A DNA stretch of 64,000 bases from Paramuribaculum sp. GTDB lineage: Bacteria; Bacteroidota; Bacteroidia; Bacteroidales; Muribaculaceae. The notes beneath the pieces are model-generated. The model saw only the letters and a list, made by a program, of their open reading frames with translations. It did not search any database and was not told where the DNA came from. Position numbers and translations under genes: made by a program. Below, in pieces: positions 36,712 to 46,399 of the stretch (positions are counted from its first letter, which is position 1; the number at the start of each line of letters is the position of its first letter). Location of the stretch: positions 1 through 64,000 of the forward strand of contig JAFLSD010000005.1 in the NCBI GenBank assembly GCA_022511125.1, given 5' to 3'.

Positions 36712-37884
36712 ATGATCGACTTGGATTTGATAGATTGGGAATGGATTGAAAGTCATAGGAATTGCGACCCTAAGCAATTATCTCTAAAATATGGCAAAGA
36801 AAAAAGATTTGAAATAATTCAGATAGAATGTCGGCAACGGGCTGAGAAAAAACTGCCTGAAACTCTTAAGAATCAACGATTTCTTTTTCCTTCTATTCTT
36901 TCATCCATGCAAGCTACTTCCGATTACGTGGCCGATATTCATGCCCGTATCATAGGGAATTGTCGGAGTGTGCTGGATATGACATGCGGTTTGGCTATCG
37001 ACTCTTTTCGTATTGCGGCCAATGCTGATAATGTTACCTCTATTGATATAAATTCAGACTATATCGACATAGCGAAATGGAATGCCTCATGTCTCGGTTT
37101 GGACAACATCGATTTCATAAATGCAGATAGTGTCGAATGGCTCACTCATACCCCCGTTCATTTTGACGCTATCTATATTGATCCGGCGCGACGTGATTCC
37201 AACAACCGACGTTGCTTCGATTTAAAGGAATGCTACCCTGATGTCACGACTCTGGTGTCATTATTTAAATCCAGGACCCGTAAGGTCATCATAAAAGCTT
37301 CGCCAATGCTCGATGTAGATGCGTTGATTTCTCAACTCACTGATATTTCATCTATTTATGCTGTTGGGACTGTAAAAGAATGTAAGGAATTATTAATTGT
37401 ATTGGAATTTGATTCTACGTCACAAATTTCTCTACATTCTGTCACCTCCGCTGGTAAACAAACATATATCTCAGATTTCCCTTTCAAATATGACTCTTTC
37501 GCTATATATTCCTCCCCCGAGGTCGGTGGGTATATTTATCTGCCTTATCCCGCCATCATGAAAATCGGTCATCTTGATTATATTGCAGCGAACACTGGCG
37601 TTCATAAAATTTCTCGAGACACACACGTGTTTTATTCGTCGAAAAGCGTTGCTCAGTTTCCGGGATTAGGGTTCAGAATCCTAAAAATTATGCCTTTCGA
37701 CAAGCATACTATCAAAGAATTTAGCTCTTATTATCCCGAAATAAACGTAACGGCGAAAAACTTTCCCCTTACCTCATCCGCACTAGCTAAAAGATTAAAA
37801 ATCAAAGAAGGTGGGAGTTTACGGTTGTTTGCTCTTACCTTAAATGATCATTCCAGGAAACTTATAGTCTGCGATAATCTATAA
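36712..37884 (+). CDS. Class I SAM methyltransferase with THUMP-like C-terminus
   Basis: 390 residues. Central Rossmann methyltransferase with the SAM loop VLDMTCGLAIDSFRIA near residue 90, acidic SVDINS-like end of strand 2, and motif IV DAIYIDPARR (D-P-x-R), typical of RNA N2-guanine or related base methyltransferases. The C-terminal part (about 320-390, including SSALAKRLKIKEGG) fits the THUMP-like domain found in these Bacteroidetes proteins. Substrate unknown, probably RNA. It abuts the convergent smpB with no gap. Confidence 0.8.
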   Translation: MIDLDLIDWEWIESHRNCDPKQLSLKYGKEKRFEIIQIECRQRAEKKLPETLKNQRFLFPSILSSMQATSDYVADIHARIIGNCRSVLDMTCGLAIDSFRIAANADNVTSIDINSDYIDIAKWNASCLGLDNIDFINADSVEWLTHTPVHFDAIYIDPARRDSNNRRCFDLKECYPDVTTLVSLFKSRTRKVIIKASPMLDVDALISQLTDISSIYAVGTVKECKELLIVLEFDSTSQISLHSVTSAGKQTYISDFPFKYDSFAIYSSPEVGGYIYLPYPAIMKIGHLDYIAANTGVHKISRDTHVFYSSKSVAQFPGLGFRILKIMPFDKHTIKEFSSYYPEINVTAKNFPLTSSALAKRLKIKEGGSLRLFALTLNDHSRKLIVCDNL

Positions 37885-38337
37885 TTATTTTTTGAAATAT
37901 CTATCGATATTGATTTTATCTTCTCGCTCTTTAATACTCTGACGTTTATCGTATTCTTTTTTACCTCGCCCTATTCCGATAACCATTTTCGCTAATCCCC
38001 TCTCATTGATAAAAACTTTCAGCGGTATTATTGTATATCCTTTTTCTTTAAATGCTTTTTCAAGTTTCTGAATTTCTTTTTTATTCAAAAGAAGTTTTCT
38101 GTCGCGCCTTGATTCATGATTATTATAGGAACCGTAAAAATATTCGGCTATATACATGTTTTTTACCCATACCTCACCGTTGGCCAAGTAACAGAACGTG
38201 TCCGTAAGACCGGCTTTGCCGCTGCGGATAGATTTTATTTCAGTACCGGTTAATACTATGCCGGCCGTGAAAGTTTCCGATATTTCATAATCGAATTTAG
38301 CCCTTCGGTTCTTAATATTAACTTCTTGCTGTTTCAT
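37885..38337 (-). CDS. smpB: SmpB, tmRNA-binding protein
   Basis: 150 residues: [57 protein letters not shown] and the C-terminal [18 protein letters not shown] tail that enters the decoding site. With tmRNA it rescues stalled ribosomes. The tmRNA gene itself was not found in this window. Confidence 0.96.
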   Translation of the reverse strand: MKQQEVNIKNRRAKFDYEISETFTAGIVLTGTEIKSIRSGKAGLTDTFCYLANGEVWVKNMYIAEYFYGSYNNHESRRDRKLLLNKKEIQKLEKAFKEKGYTIIPLKVFINERGLAKMVIGIGRGKKEYDKRQSIKEREDKINIDRYFKK

Positions 38338-38343
38338 ACGGCG

Positions 38344-38889
38344 TTAAATGATTTTTTCAAACAAAAAGCCTATCAAATAAGGAGGTATGATTACTGTCAC
38401 AATACTGAAAAGCATGAAACTTCCGGTTTTTTCCGGGCGCACGGTCATATATTTAACCCCACGCCACATGATAATCGCAACATAAATGGATAGAAAGTAG
38501 ACTACATCCAATTCCATCGGTATACAATTTTGGATGAGACTACTCAATGCTAAAAGAGAAAGGCTGAACAGAATGAAAGTTTGATTATGTTTTTCAGAAT
38601 TATCTCGATCTATAAATCTCTGCCCGTATATGGAAAAAAAGAAGTTGGCAATGAAAAATGTCAGAAAAAATTTCAAAAACATTATTATACTTCCCTGCAA
38701 GAGTTCTATAAAGTTGAAGCCTGAATGGTATATTCCCTGAAGAAAAACAGATAATGCCGTTATGAAAAGAATTGGATAAAAACCCTTGACCATGAGTCGG
38801 CGGGGATTTTCGGCAGAATATGAAATGTCTTTCCAGCCGTTTACGGGCGACAGGATTAATTGAAACAGCAATGTCAGATATTTCGTCAT
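38344..38889 (-). CDS. Yip1-like membrane protein, unknown function
   Basis: 181 residues with five hydrophobic segments; begins LLFQLILSPVNGWKDIS, the usual start of bacterial YIP1-family proteins in Bacteroidales, and has AIIMWRGVKYM near the end. No catalytic residues are apparent. It precedes smpB by six bases and may be cotranscribed with it. Confidence 0.65.
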   Translation of the reverse strand: MTKYLTLLFQLILSPVNGWKDISYSAENPRRLMVKGFYPILFITALSVFLQGIYHSGFNFIELLQGSIIMFLKFFLTFFIANFFFSIYGQRFIDRDNSEKHNQTFILFSLSLLALSSLIQNCIPMELDVVYFLSIYVAIIMWRGVKYMTVRPEKTGSFMLFSIVTVIIPPYLIGFLFEKII

Positions 38890-38939
38890 ATTCTCTAAGC
38901 TATAGCGTTTTGAGTTTCAAAACCCGATTTAATGAAAAT

Positions 38940-38974
38940 AGGTGTGTCAATTTTTGATTTCCTTTGACACACCT
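38940..38974 (-). terminator. Hairpin terminator after tRNA-Met
   Basis: AGGTGTGTCAA (38940-38950) and TTGACACACCT (38964-38974) form an 11-bp perfect stem, 13-base loop, followed on the minus strand by ATTTTC. It separates the tRNA from the Yip1-like gene. Confidence 0.7.
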
Positions 38975-38986
38975 TTGATTCTCTTG

Positions 38987-39060
38987 TAGCGGGATCGAGA
39001 ATTGAACTCGAGACCTCCGGGTTATGAATCCGACGCTCTAACCAACTGAGCTATCCCGCC
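38987..39060 (-). tRNA. tRNA with CAU anticodon (tRNA-Met, elongator)
   Basis: 74-base cloverleaf: acceptor GGCGGGA/TCCCGCT with a G1-U72 wobble, D arm GCTCAGTTGGTTAGAGC, anticodon stem CGGAT...ACCCG with loop containing CAT, T arm CTCGAGTTCAATTCTCGA. The 3' CCA is not encoded. The G1-U72 and absence of three G-C pairs at the base of the anticodon stem argue against an initiator. A lysidine-modified tRNA-Ile(CAU) is the main alternative. Confidence 0.9.
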
Positions 39061-39148
39061 AAGCGCCTAATGCGAGTGCAAAATTATACAATTCTTTCCT
39101 TTTTGCCAAGAAATATCTGAAAAATCGATCAAATATTTACCCGAGACA

Positions 39149-39730
39149 TTAAAAAAATATTTCTACACTACACATTATTCCCTGTTTACTCATCGAAGGC
39201 ATCGCACAGATTGTCTTATTTTTATCCCAACGGAATAACTTCCGTTCAAATGGCAGCAAAAGATAACCTAAACGAGCGGAGATCACACCGGCCGCTGCTC
39301 CACCTATTACGTCCGTCAAACGATGTTTATGATGATGGATTCTTAACGCTCCGACTCCGACTGACCAGGCATAGGCTATTCCACCGTAAAGCCATCCGTA
39401 TTCTTCTCTGATTATTTCTGCACCTGCAAAACTGACCGATGTGTGACCTGAAGGAAAAGATTTATTGTCGCTACCGTCCGGACGTGTCGAATGAATCGTA
39501 TATTTCAGTGTTTGAACTATCCCTTCGTCTATGACGAGTGATGTGAATGTCACGGCTATACGCTCTTTCAAAGTGTGTTTTGATTTGATACCGGTAAGAC
39601 CTAAAAAGGGAGCGGCTATAGGAGTGACTAACTGGGATATATTATCCAAAGTATATTCCTTGGTTTGGTGTTCGTCTGCCGTTAAACGAAAAGATACGAG
39701 CACGCACAAAACAATGATCATTAATCTCAT
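39149..39730 (-). CDS. PAP2-family membrane/periplasmic phosphatase
   Basis: 193 residues; signal peptide or anchor at 1-17. All three PAP2 signature motifs are present: K-x6-RP (LKYTIHSTRPDG), PSGHTS, and R-x5-H-x3-D (ALRIHHHKHRLTDV). The family dephosphorylates lipid-linked or small phosphates such as undecaprenyl pyrophosphate or phosphatidic acid on the periplasmic side. Start overlaps the upstream NlpC/P60 gene by four bases, so a role in wall or carrier-lipid turnover is plausible. Confidence 0.88.
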   Translation of the reverse strand: MRLMIIVLCVLVSFRLTADEHQTKEYTLDNISQLVTPIAAPFLGLTGIKSKHTLKERIAVTFTSLVIDEGIVQTLKYTIHSTRPDGSDNKSFPSGHTSVSFAGAEIIREEYGWLYGGIAYAWSVGVGALRIHHHKHRLTDVIGGAAAGVISARLGYLLLPFERKLFRWDKNKTICAMPSMSKQGIMCSVEIFF

Positions 39731-40698
39731 TGATTGTTGAAATACCAGTTATGATTTCTCACTGTCGTAATGCCGTCTGTATCTTCGTTGCCGGCTATTC
39801 TGACCACCTTTTTCACTTCTCTGTCCAAGTAAATCGGTGAATTTTTATAGATACTCGACCGTTTCACCATTCCCGATGAATGAATATATTCACCCTCTTT
39901 ATCATAGATTGCTACATGTGTGATCTTCTTGCCGTCGTCACCCGTAAAAAAAAGAAGATCACCTTGTTTCCACAAATCAGGACGCCAAACCGGAATTTCA
40001 ACACCCGTTGAAGCTTGTTCCGAAGCGTCGCGTTTCAATATCAAACCTGTGGAAAAATATGAGTTTTTAACCAAGCCCGAACAATCACATCCTTTTGCGG
40101 AAATGCCTCCCCATAGATATGGAATACCGATCTGAGCTTTAGCTATAGCCAAAATCTGCCAGGTATCAGTACCCTGTGAACGCCATTCATCTATATCCAT
40201 TAAATGCTCTTTATCTACGAATCCCGTTCTCCCGTCTGGAAGTATTAAAAGCGAAAAACGTTCTCCCTCGTCGATCCGCTCCAGTATGCAACCTCCTGTC
40301 AAATCGCTCACGGCCAATTCTCCCTTCATTATAGGGTGGACATTTATAGTATCGGCCAAAAGATCCACCGTGCCTGGTGTCATTACTATTACCCTCTTTG
40401 AATCGCGCCAACGCGCCATGTCTGAAGAAGATTTTAAGGCTATACTCGATTCATGAATATAGCCTTTGTAACCCTCTGGCAATTCTACGAAAAACCATTC
40501 TCCTGATTTATCACACAATTTCACCGGAGTCCCTGCAAAAGCCTGACTGCTCAGTTCAGAACTGTGTCTCGGCTCTGACCGGACATTTGCTACAGATAGA
40601 GTGATTAATCCGAATTCGGATTCCTGACCTTGTAAGGACTCGACGAATAAGAATATCGAAAGAAATGCTATTATCGATGATCTGAAGATCATTTGCAC
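39727..40698 (-). CDS. NlpC/P60 peptidoglycan hydrolase with SH3 domains
   Basis: 323 residues with a signal peptide (about 1-24; a start at the third residue Met is possible). Two bacterial SH3-like domains follow (about 28-90, SVANVRSEPRHSSELS; and 105-170), then the NlpC/P60 papain-like domain with catalytic Cys in GCDCSGLVKN and His in KKITHVAIYD plus a distal His in EYIHSSG. It cleaves peptide stems, typically gamma-D-Glu to meso-DAP. It overlaps the glmM stop by ten bases and the PAP2 start by four. Confidence 0.93.
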   Translation of the reverse strand: MQMIFRSSIIAFLSIFLFVESLQGQESEFGLITLSVANVRSEPRHSSELSSQAFAGTPVKLCDKSGEWFFVELPEGYKGYIHESSIALKSSSDMARWRDSKRVIVMTPGTVDLLADTINVHPIMKGELAVSDLTGGCILERIDEGERFSLLILPDGRTGFVDKEHLMDIDEWRSQGTDTWQILAIAKAQIGIPYLWGGISAKGCDCSGLVKNSYFSTGLILKRDASEQASTGVEIPVWRPDLWKQGDLLFFTGDDGKKITHVAIYDKEGEYIHSSGMVKRSSIYKNSPIYLDREVKKVVRIAGNEDTDGITTVRNHNWYFNNQ

Positions 40699-42077
40699 AT
40701 TTCACTGATGATAGTCTTGATCTTCTCGCTCAACTGCTCAGCTTCTTCCAATGTTGATGCTTCGCTATAAATACGAATTATGGGCTCTGTATTCGACTTG
40801 CGTAAATGAACCCAACTTTCCGGGAAGTCTATCTTTACGCCATCTATATCAGTGATCTTTTCATTTGAGAAACGCTTCTTCACTTCTTTCAGAATACCAT
40901 CCACATCTATATCCGGAGTGAGTTCTATTTTATTTTTTGCAATTGCATACTGAGGATAGCCTGCTTTTAGTTCGCTTACCTTCTTACCGCTTTTGGCTAA
41001 TAAGGTTAGGAATAAAGCAACTCCAACCAATGCATCGCGTCCGTAATGCGATGCAGGATAAATAACGCCACCGTTTCCTTCACCGCCAATCACGGCATTC
41101 GTGGCTTTCATTTTTGTTGTCACATTGACCTCTCCAACGGCAGAGGCGGAATAACTACATCCATGTTTCTCTGTGACATCCTTAAGGGCTCTTGAAGAGC
41201 TGAGATTGGAAACGGTAGAACCGGGAGTTTTGCTTAAAACATAATCAGCTATGGACACCAATGTGTATTCTTCCACAAACATCTCGCCGTTTTCCATTAC
41301 TATCGCCAACCTATCTACATCCGGATCGACTACGAAGCCTACGTCCGCTTTGCCTTCCTTCATAAGGTTGCCTATCTGAGTCAGATTTTCGGGTATCGGT
41401 TCCGGAGTGTGGGCGAATTTGCCTGTCGCTTCGCAATTGAGTTCTATTACTTCTTTTACGCCTAAAGCTTTTAATAGCTGGGGTATTACTATGCCCCCTA
41501 CAGAATTCACAGCATCCACAGCGACAGTTAAACCTGCTTGTTGGATTGCCTCTTTGTCTACCAGATCCAGCTCAAGCACTTTTTCAATATGTTTTCTGCC
41601 GTATGTAGTGTTCTTTTCCTCTTTCCCTAATTCAAAAACGGTAGCGAAATCAAATGACTCATCGTTCGCTATTTTGAGAACTTCCTTGCCCTGGACGTCA
41701 TTAAGGAATTCACCCTCCTCATTCAACAATTTCAAAGCGTTCCATTGTGTAGGATTATGGCTCGCTGTTATTATGATACCTCCGCAAGCATTCTCTTCAG
41801 TAACCGCTATTTCTGTCGTCGGAGTTGTAGCCAATCCGATATTAACTACATCGAACCCCATACCGCACAATGTCGATACCACTATGCCGCTTACCATTTC
41901 GCCGGATAATCTGGCATCTCTTCCGACAACGATTACATTCGAATCTTTTGTCGTTGTCTTTCTGATAAAAGTAGCGTACGCTGCTGTAAATTTTACGATG
42001 TCTAAAGGCGACAAGCCATCACCGGGAGCGCCACCGATCGTGCCTCGTATACCTGAGATTGATTTTATCAGAGCCAT
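40689..42077 (-). CDS. glmM: Phosphoglucosamine mutase
   Basis: 462 residues of the alpha-D-phosphohexomutase family: catalytic phosphoserine loop GGIIITASHNPTQWN, metal loop DPDVDRLAIV, sugar loop GEGNGGVIYP, and phosphate-binding RKSNTEPIIRIYSE near the end. The spacing matches GlmM-like enzymes that turn glucosamine 6-phosphate into glucosamine 1-phosphate for UDP-GlcNAc; a phosphomannomutase activity cannot be excluded by sequence alone. It precedes the wall enzymes NlpC/P60 and PAP2. Confidence 0.88.
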   Translation of the reverse strand: MALIKSISGIRGTIGGAPGDGLSPLDIVKFTAAYATFIRKTTTKDSNVIVVGRDARLSGEMVSGIVVSTLCGMGFDVVNIGLATTPTTEIAVTEENACGGIIITASHNPTQWNALKLLNEEGEFLNDVQGKEVLKIANDESFDFATVFELGKEEKNTTYGRKHIEKVLELDLVDKEAIQQAGLTVAVDAVNSVGGIVIPQLLKALGVKEVIELNCEATGKFAHTPEPIPENLTQIGNLMKEGKADVGFVVDPDVDRLAIVMENGEMFVEEYTLVSIADYVLSKTPGSTVSNLSSSRALKDVTEKHGCSYSASAVGEVNVTTKMKATNAVIGGEGNGGVIYPASHYGRDALVGVALFLTLLAKSGKKVSELKAGYPQYAIAKNKIELTPDIDVDGILKEVKKRFSNEKITDIDGVKIDFPESWVHLRKSNTEPIIRIYSEASTLEEAEQLSEKIKTIISEMCK

Positions 42078-42093
42078 AATTGTATATTTTTAA

Positions 42094-42657
42094 TTAGATT
42101 TGAGGTTTGTAATATCTGATATGATAGAGATAGGGATTAACGTATGCGATTTCGCTCGTCCAACCTAACTGTGACTTGAGAACCAACATTATTTCACTTC
42201 CGATAGGAAGATATTTCAGAGGTAATTGAATTCCTTCGCCCCACTGTGATGATGAATTTAATGAGAAATTATTATATCTGAATGATGTGTTGGCAGATTC
42301 TAAAGATTCGCTGTTTCCTTCACCTAATAATTCTGTCCCCGTATTGTAATATGACAGATTATAGCGTGTAAATCTGAAATAAATCAGCTGGTTGTCGACG
42401 GCCATGGTGTCTGTACCCAACTTTAGGACCTGCATATAGACATTCCCGTCTTCATCCATCTGATAATAGGGAGCGTTTTCTCCAATCTCAAAATTTTTCT
42501 CATCGAAAGATCCCACAACTTTCTGATCCGCAAGAAAACGGTTCACTGATTTATTCTCATCTTCCAACAGCTCTGCGTAACTTTTAGTGTCGTTACAACC
42601 CGTTGTCAATATCACAATTAGACTTATGAGACTTAATATTGCTAAACTTTTCTTCAT
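42094..42657 (-). CDS. DUF4827-type lipoprotein (FKBP-like fold)
   Basis: 187 residues with a lipoprotein signal peptide: MKKSLAILSLIS and lipobox LTTGC at about 17-21. The rest fits the Bacteroidales DUF4827 family, with the FKBP-like last third (WGEGIQLPLKYLPIGSEIML, IAYVNPYLYHI). FKBP-like folds often act as peptidyl-prolyl isomerases, but the active-site aromatic set is not evident. It lies between the DHH phosphoesterase gene and glmM, with its own promoter. Confidence 0.75.
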   Translation of the reverse strand: MKKSLAILSLISLIVILTTGCNDTKSYAELLEDENKSVNRFLADQKVVGSFDEKNFEIGENAPYYQMDEDGNVYMQVLKLGTDTMAVDNQLIYFRFTRYNLSYYNTGTELLGEGNSESLESANTSFRYNNFSLNSSSQWGEGIQLPLKYLPIGSEIMLVLKSQLGWTSEIAYVNPYLYHIRYYKPQI

Positions 42658-42678
42658 TCTGTTATATTTTAGATATTA

Positions 42679-42709
42679 CAAAATTACACAAAACATCATT
42701 AATTGCCAA
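42679..42709 (-). promoter_or_regulatory. Promoter of the DUF4827 lipoprotein and glmM
   Basis: -7 box TAATTTTG (42686-42679) and -33 TTG (42709-42707), spacer 20, on the minus strand, 22 bases before the lipoprotein ATG. Confidence 0.65.
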
Positions 42710-42724
42710 CTATCTGCAGTCCCT

Positions 42725-43762
42725 TTAATGTTGTTTAATAAAGATTGTTTCTTTACTGATATAATCTTTAAACAGCCTCAAGGCTTCTTCGAGTGAACCT
42801 CTGAATTCTCCGCCGGCCGCATTGAGATGACCACCACCCCCATAAAGTTCCTCACATATTTTGTTCACCGCAAACTCGCCTTTGCTTCTCATCGATATTT
42901 TGATATAATCAGGCTCATCCTGACGGATAAAGACGCTCCAATATATTCCGGGAATGCTGAGAGGTCTGTTTACCAAGCCTTCCGTATCTCCTTTCACATA
43001 GTTGAAGCGCTGGAGATCTTCTTTTGTCAGAACTATCAGCGACAGATGTAGGTCGGCATATAATTCCATTTTTTCATATAGGGCAAAACCACAGATTCGC
43101 AATCGGTTTTCAGAATTAGTATTCCATACTTTCTCATATATCTCATCCTTATTCAATCCTTTATTGAGCAGTTCGGCTATAATCAGATAGATATCCGGAT
43201 TATTCGAGTTATAACTGAAGTTTCCGGTGTCGGTAAGCATACCGGCATAAATGCATTCTGCCGCCTGTTTGTTTATTTTTTTCGACAATCCTGTCTCATC
43301 CAGAACATGATAGAGAAGCTCACACGTTGACGACATTTCCGGTCTCGATATTATCATATCGGCAAAACATTCTGGATAGGGATGATGATCGATGAGAACC
43401 TTAAACCCATTTGATTCTTCAAGGGAGGACTGAAGCCTGTCTATTCGGTGAAGGGCGTTAAAATCTAAACAGAATATCAAATCGGAGGTCTTTAAAAGAT
43501 TTCTTGTTTTTTCCGGATATCTTGAGGCTATGACTATTGTTTCTATTCCGGGCAAAACATCCAGAGAGTGGGGAGGGGTATCGGGAGTAATGACATAAAC
43601 ATTCTTGCCTAAGGCACTTAGGGTATGGGCGAGTCCTAAACTTGAGCCCATGGCATCGCCGTCAGGTGTCATATGGCACGTTATCGAGATTTTTTTCGAA
43701 TTATCAATCAATTCTCTCAATCTTTCTGACGTTGAATTATCTATCAGTTTCTTTATTTCCAT
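42725..43762 (-). CDS. DHH phosphoesterase (NrnA-like nanoRNase/pAp phosphatase)
   Basis: 345 residues. DHH domain with HMTPDGDAMGSSLGLA, FCLDFNALHRID and the DHH triplet in LIDHHPYPECF, and the DHHA1 domain with GGGGHLNAAGGEF. This layout belongs to bacterial NrnA, which degrades 2-5-mer RNA and dephosphorylates pAp; c-di-AMP/pApA breakdown is also possible. It has a -7 box at 43792-43799. Confidence 0.9.
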   Translation of the reverse strand: MEIKKLIDNSTSERLRELIDNSKKISITCHMTPDGDAMGSSLGLAHTLSALGKNVYVITPDTPPHSLDVLPGIETIVIASRYPEKTRNLLKTSDLIFCLDFNALHRIDRLQSSLEESNGFKVLIDHHPYPECFADMIISRPEMSSTCELLYHVLDETGLSKKINKQAAECIYAGMLTDTGNFSYNSNNPDIYLIIAELLNKGLNKDEIYEKVWNTNSENRLRICGFALYEKMELYADLHLSLIVLTKEDLQRFNYVKGDTEGLVNRPLSIPGIYWSVFIRQDEPDYIKISMRSKGEFAVNKICEELYGGGGHLNAAGGEFRGSLEEALRLFKDYISKETIFIKQH

Positions 43763-43791
43763 TTTTGCTTTAATTTCTCCTTTTGTTTCTG

Positions 43792-43799
43792 CAAAATTA
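43792..43799 (-). promoter_or_regulatory. -7 box of the DHH phosphoesterase gene
   Basis: TAATTTTG on the minus strand, 30 bases before the ATG; no good -33 element. Confidence 0.45.
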
Positions 43800-43941
43800 C
43801 ATCGTGATCCGACCCATTATCTGCGAATTTGTACCAACTTTCAAAATTTTAACTATTCTTAATTCATAATACACTGTGTTGCTGCCAGAAACAAATATAA
43901 TTAAGATTAGTTAAAAATGAGCACAAACAGCTTTAAAATCA

Positions 43942-45342
43942 TCAAACGATTGTCACACAGCTATTTAGAAGATACAATTTCTCTGTCGCACGGGTTATCG
44001 CAGTATAAAGCCAACGGTAAAAGTCTTTAGTGGTTGTTATTTCCGATGCATTTCCGGTATCGACATAAACATCGTTCCATTGCCCTCCTTGAGCTTTATG
44101 ACATGTTACAGCATACCCATATTTCACTTGTAGAGCGTTCAGATATTCATTCGTTTTCAGTAGACGGAATTTTGAATTTAGCTGCATAAATTCAGACTGA
44201 TTGTCCGGGTCGTTTAAAACCGCCTCTTGGAGAGTGGCTGTCTCCTGGGCTGTAAGGTTTGGAGAATCACTCGTCAGAGTGCCCAACATTATCTTGCAAT
44301 CTACTTCCTTATCCAAATCAGGAAAACGGAGTCTTACATTTGCAAACCTCCATCCATATTTTGTCTCCGTTCCGTAAATCTTTTCTACTACACCGATATC
44401 GCCGTTGGCAATAAAATCCAATCCTTTAACACCCACACTCCATAAATAATTGTTTTTTACCACTAACAGACGGTCATCGCGACATAATTCCTCTTCCCTC
44501 CCCAATATTCTTTCTCTCACTGCACGATTGTATAATGTCGCTCGTTTATTCGATCTTGTTATTATCATTGTATTTTCAATACCCTGCTCCCCATAAGATT
44601 TTTCTATACTATCCTGAACATCATCGCTTTCCAGCGCTTCAATATCGTTAAATCCCGAAACCTTGATTTTTACTTCCGGAAGTTCAGGCAAAAGCATCGA
44701 TTTTCTTAAATATGTTGCATTCAAAAGGATACCTGACTTTTTACTTTGTCTTACCACTTCCGTCAGAACTGCCCTACTTACCCTCAAGCCAAACGTCTTC
44801 AGCTTCTTTATATCGAATGCCGGACTTTCAGAATAACCCACTGGTGGCAATTGGGCGTTATCACCCAGAAAAATCATTCTGCATCCTTCCCCGGAATACA
44901 CATAATGTATCAAATCTTCAAGAAGATTTAAACCTCCCGAATCGCTTTCCCCTATCATTGAAGCTTCATCGACTATGAAAATTCCGTTTCTTACCGGGTT
45001 ATATGCCGGCTCGGAAGACCAGTTCCCAGCATTGTCTGTTTTATATATTTTTCGATGAATTGTAAAAGCCTTATAACCTGACATTTTACTAAAAACTTTC
45101 GCGGCTCTTCCGGTTGGCGCTAACAGAACAACGGGAATTCTTGCCGCCCGTAAAGTCTTCACCAAGGCGGATGTCAACGATGTTTTGCCGGTTCCGGCAT
45201 ATCCCATAAGCAGAAAAAGAGATTCTCCACCCATAAGTGGGGAACAAAACCTCGACAAAGCTGCCATCGTCGCCACTTGTTGATCGTTAGGCTCGAAGGG
45301 CAGATTCAAGAGGAACTTTTCTGCAAATTCATTTATATTCAT
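43942..45342 (-). CDS. RecD-like ATP-dependent DNA helicase
   Basis: 466 residues, SF1 helicase of the RecD/UvrD C-terminal-domain type found alone in Bacteroidetes. Motif I GYAGTGKTSLTSALV near 47-60, motif Ia VVLLAPTGRAAKVF, motif II IVDEASMI, motif III GDNAQLPPVG, and motifs V/VI VTCHKAQGGQWNDVYVD and YTAITRA. It lacks the long N-terminal domains of RecD2. No recB or recC is near. Probably a DNA repair helicase. Confidence 0.88.
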   Translation of the reverse strand: MNINEFAEKFLLNLPFEPNDQQVATMAALSRFCSPLMGGESLFLLMGYAGTGKTSLTSALVKTLRAARIPVVLLAPTGRAAKVFSKMSGYKAFTIHRKIYKTDNAGNWSSEPAYNPVRNGIFIVDEASMIGESDSGGLNLLEDLIHYVYSGEGCRMIFLGDNAQLPPVGYSESPAFDIKKLKTFGLRVSRAVLTEVVRQSKKSGILLNATYLRKSMLLPELPEVKIKVSGFNDIEALESDDVQDSIEKSYGEQGIENTMIITRSNKRATLYNRAVRERILGREEELCRDDRLLVVKNNYLWSVGVKGLDFIANGDIGVVEKIYGTETKYGWRFANVRLRFPDLDKEVDCKIMLGTLTSDSPNLTAQETATLQEAVLNDPDNQSEFMQLNSKFRLLKTNEYLNALQVKYGYAVTCHKAQGGQWNDVYVDTGNASEITTTKDFYRWLYTAITRATEKLYLLNSCVTIV

Positions 45343-45380
45343 GTCTCGTCTAAAGCGAACTCGAATTATCCGTACTTTTA

Positions 45381-46220
45381 TTATTCCTTAAAGCTTGAAG
45401 GCAGTGTAAGCAATTGATACAACGCAGTTAAAGCCAGTCGCAAATGTCCGGCTTCATTTGGGTGGAGATTATCTTTCACTTTATTAGCAATATAGATTTC
45501 CTGATTTTCCAAGTTTGGAAATAAACCGCTGATGCTGAAAAAGTCTATCACAGGGACACTCCACAACTCACCGGCTTTGTGGAGAGCTGAAGCATAATCC
45601 TCAATATACAACCCTTCGCCGTTTGCATAATTCTCGTCCGGCTGAACATTATTTTCACCGAAAGTCGCAAATCCTCGATGGATGGGAGTAAATATTATTA
45701 TCTGTTGCTTTGGAAATTTCTTCTTCAGATCCGACAGAACCATATTAATGCTTCCGCAAAATGTCGAATCGGACATTACATAGCTACGATGTTTACGTCT
45801 GACGATCTCACCGTCAACATTTACGTCCCTCATCGTCTCTGTATAGAAAGTCCCAATCGGCTTTGAGGCATTATAGTCATTAGTTCCGCACCATACAAAA
45901 ATTGCGTCTAAACTGTCGCCCTGTTCTTCATACATCCTTTCTACAAGAGGAAGCAATTCGCCGAATTTATAGCCGTTTCGAGCATACTGTCTCGCTTTTA
46001 TTCCCAAAAGAGATTGCAGATAATCATAATATCTGACGGAAGTCGCACGTACCTTAGGATCACTCATTGAATCTCCGAGTATACCTACAGTCTTTCCTTC
46101 CCATTGACTACCTCGGGTTATATCTCGCTCGGGAACATCTGTCAGATCAGATGCCGCAATATCATCAACAAAACAAAAAGAAAAAACAACTGACCAAATC
46201 AATAAGTGAATATATTTCAT
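45381..46220 (-). CDS. Exported SGNH/GDSL hydrolase
   Basis: 279 residues with a signal peptide (about 1-24). SGNH blocks: GILGDSMSDP (Ser), the Gly of block II in YARNGYKFGEL, WCGTNDY (Asn), and DNLHPNEAGH (Asp and His near the C-terminus). Such enzymes remove acyl or acetyl esters from glycans or lipids outside the cytoplasm. The target is not readable. Single gene. Confidence 0.88.
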   Translation of the reverse strand: MKYIHLLIWSVVFSFCFVDDIAASDLTDVPERDITRGSQWEGKTVGILGDSMSDPKVRATSVRYYDYLQSLLGIKARQYARNGYKFGELLPLVERMYEEQGDSLDAIFVWCGTNDYNASKPIGTFYTETMRDVNVDGEIVRRKHRSYVMSDSTFCGSINMVLSDLKKKFPKQQIIIFTPIHRGFATFGENNVQPDENYANGEGLYIEDYASALHKAGELWSVPVIDFFSISGLFPNLENQEIYIANKVKDNLHPNEAGHLRLALTALYQLLTLPSSFKE

Positions 46221-46268
46221 TATTTTATGAGAATTACAATGATGCAGAAAAATCTTAAAAAATTAAAT

Positions 46269-46296
46269 AGGGCGCGTCATCTATCTGACGCGCCCT
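46269..46296. terminator. Strong terminator after tsf
   Basis: AGGGCGCGTCA (46269-46279) and TGACGCGCCCT (46286-46296), 11 bp perfect, six-base loop, with TTTT on the plus side and a T-rich run on the minus side. A weaker stem (TGTAAGC 46312-46318 with GCTTACA 46356-46362) lies between it and the tsf stop. Confidence 0.82.
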
Positions 46297-46399
46297 TTTA
46301 AGTTGAAATAATGTAAGCAATGTTAATTTAATGATTAAATCACTTATTCCCCACGGCTTACATCTCTAAGTCAAAGCATTGAATGCCTGCTATGACTGT

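Noticed and set aside
38987..39060. Initiator tRNA-Met
   Set aside because: The anticodon stem lacks the three consecutive G-C pairs and the first base pair is G-U; elongator or lysidine-type tRNA fits better.
41407..42093. 228-codon plus-strand frame opposite glmM
   Set aside because: Shadow of glmM in the complementary frame.
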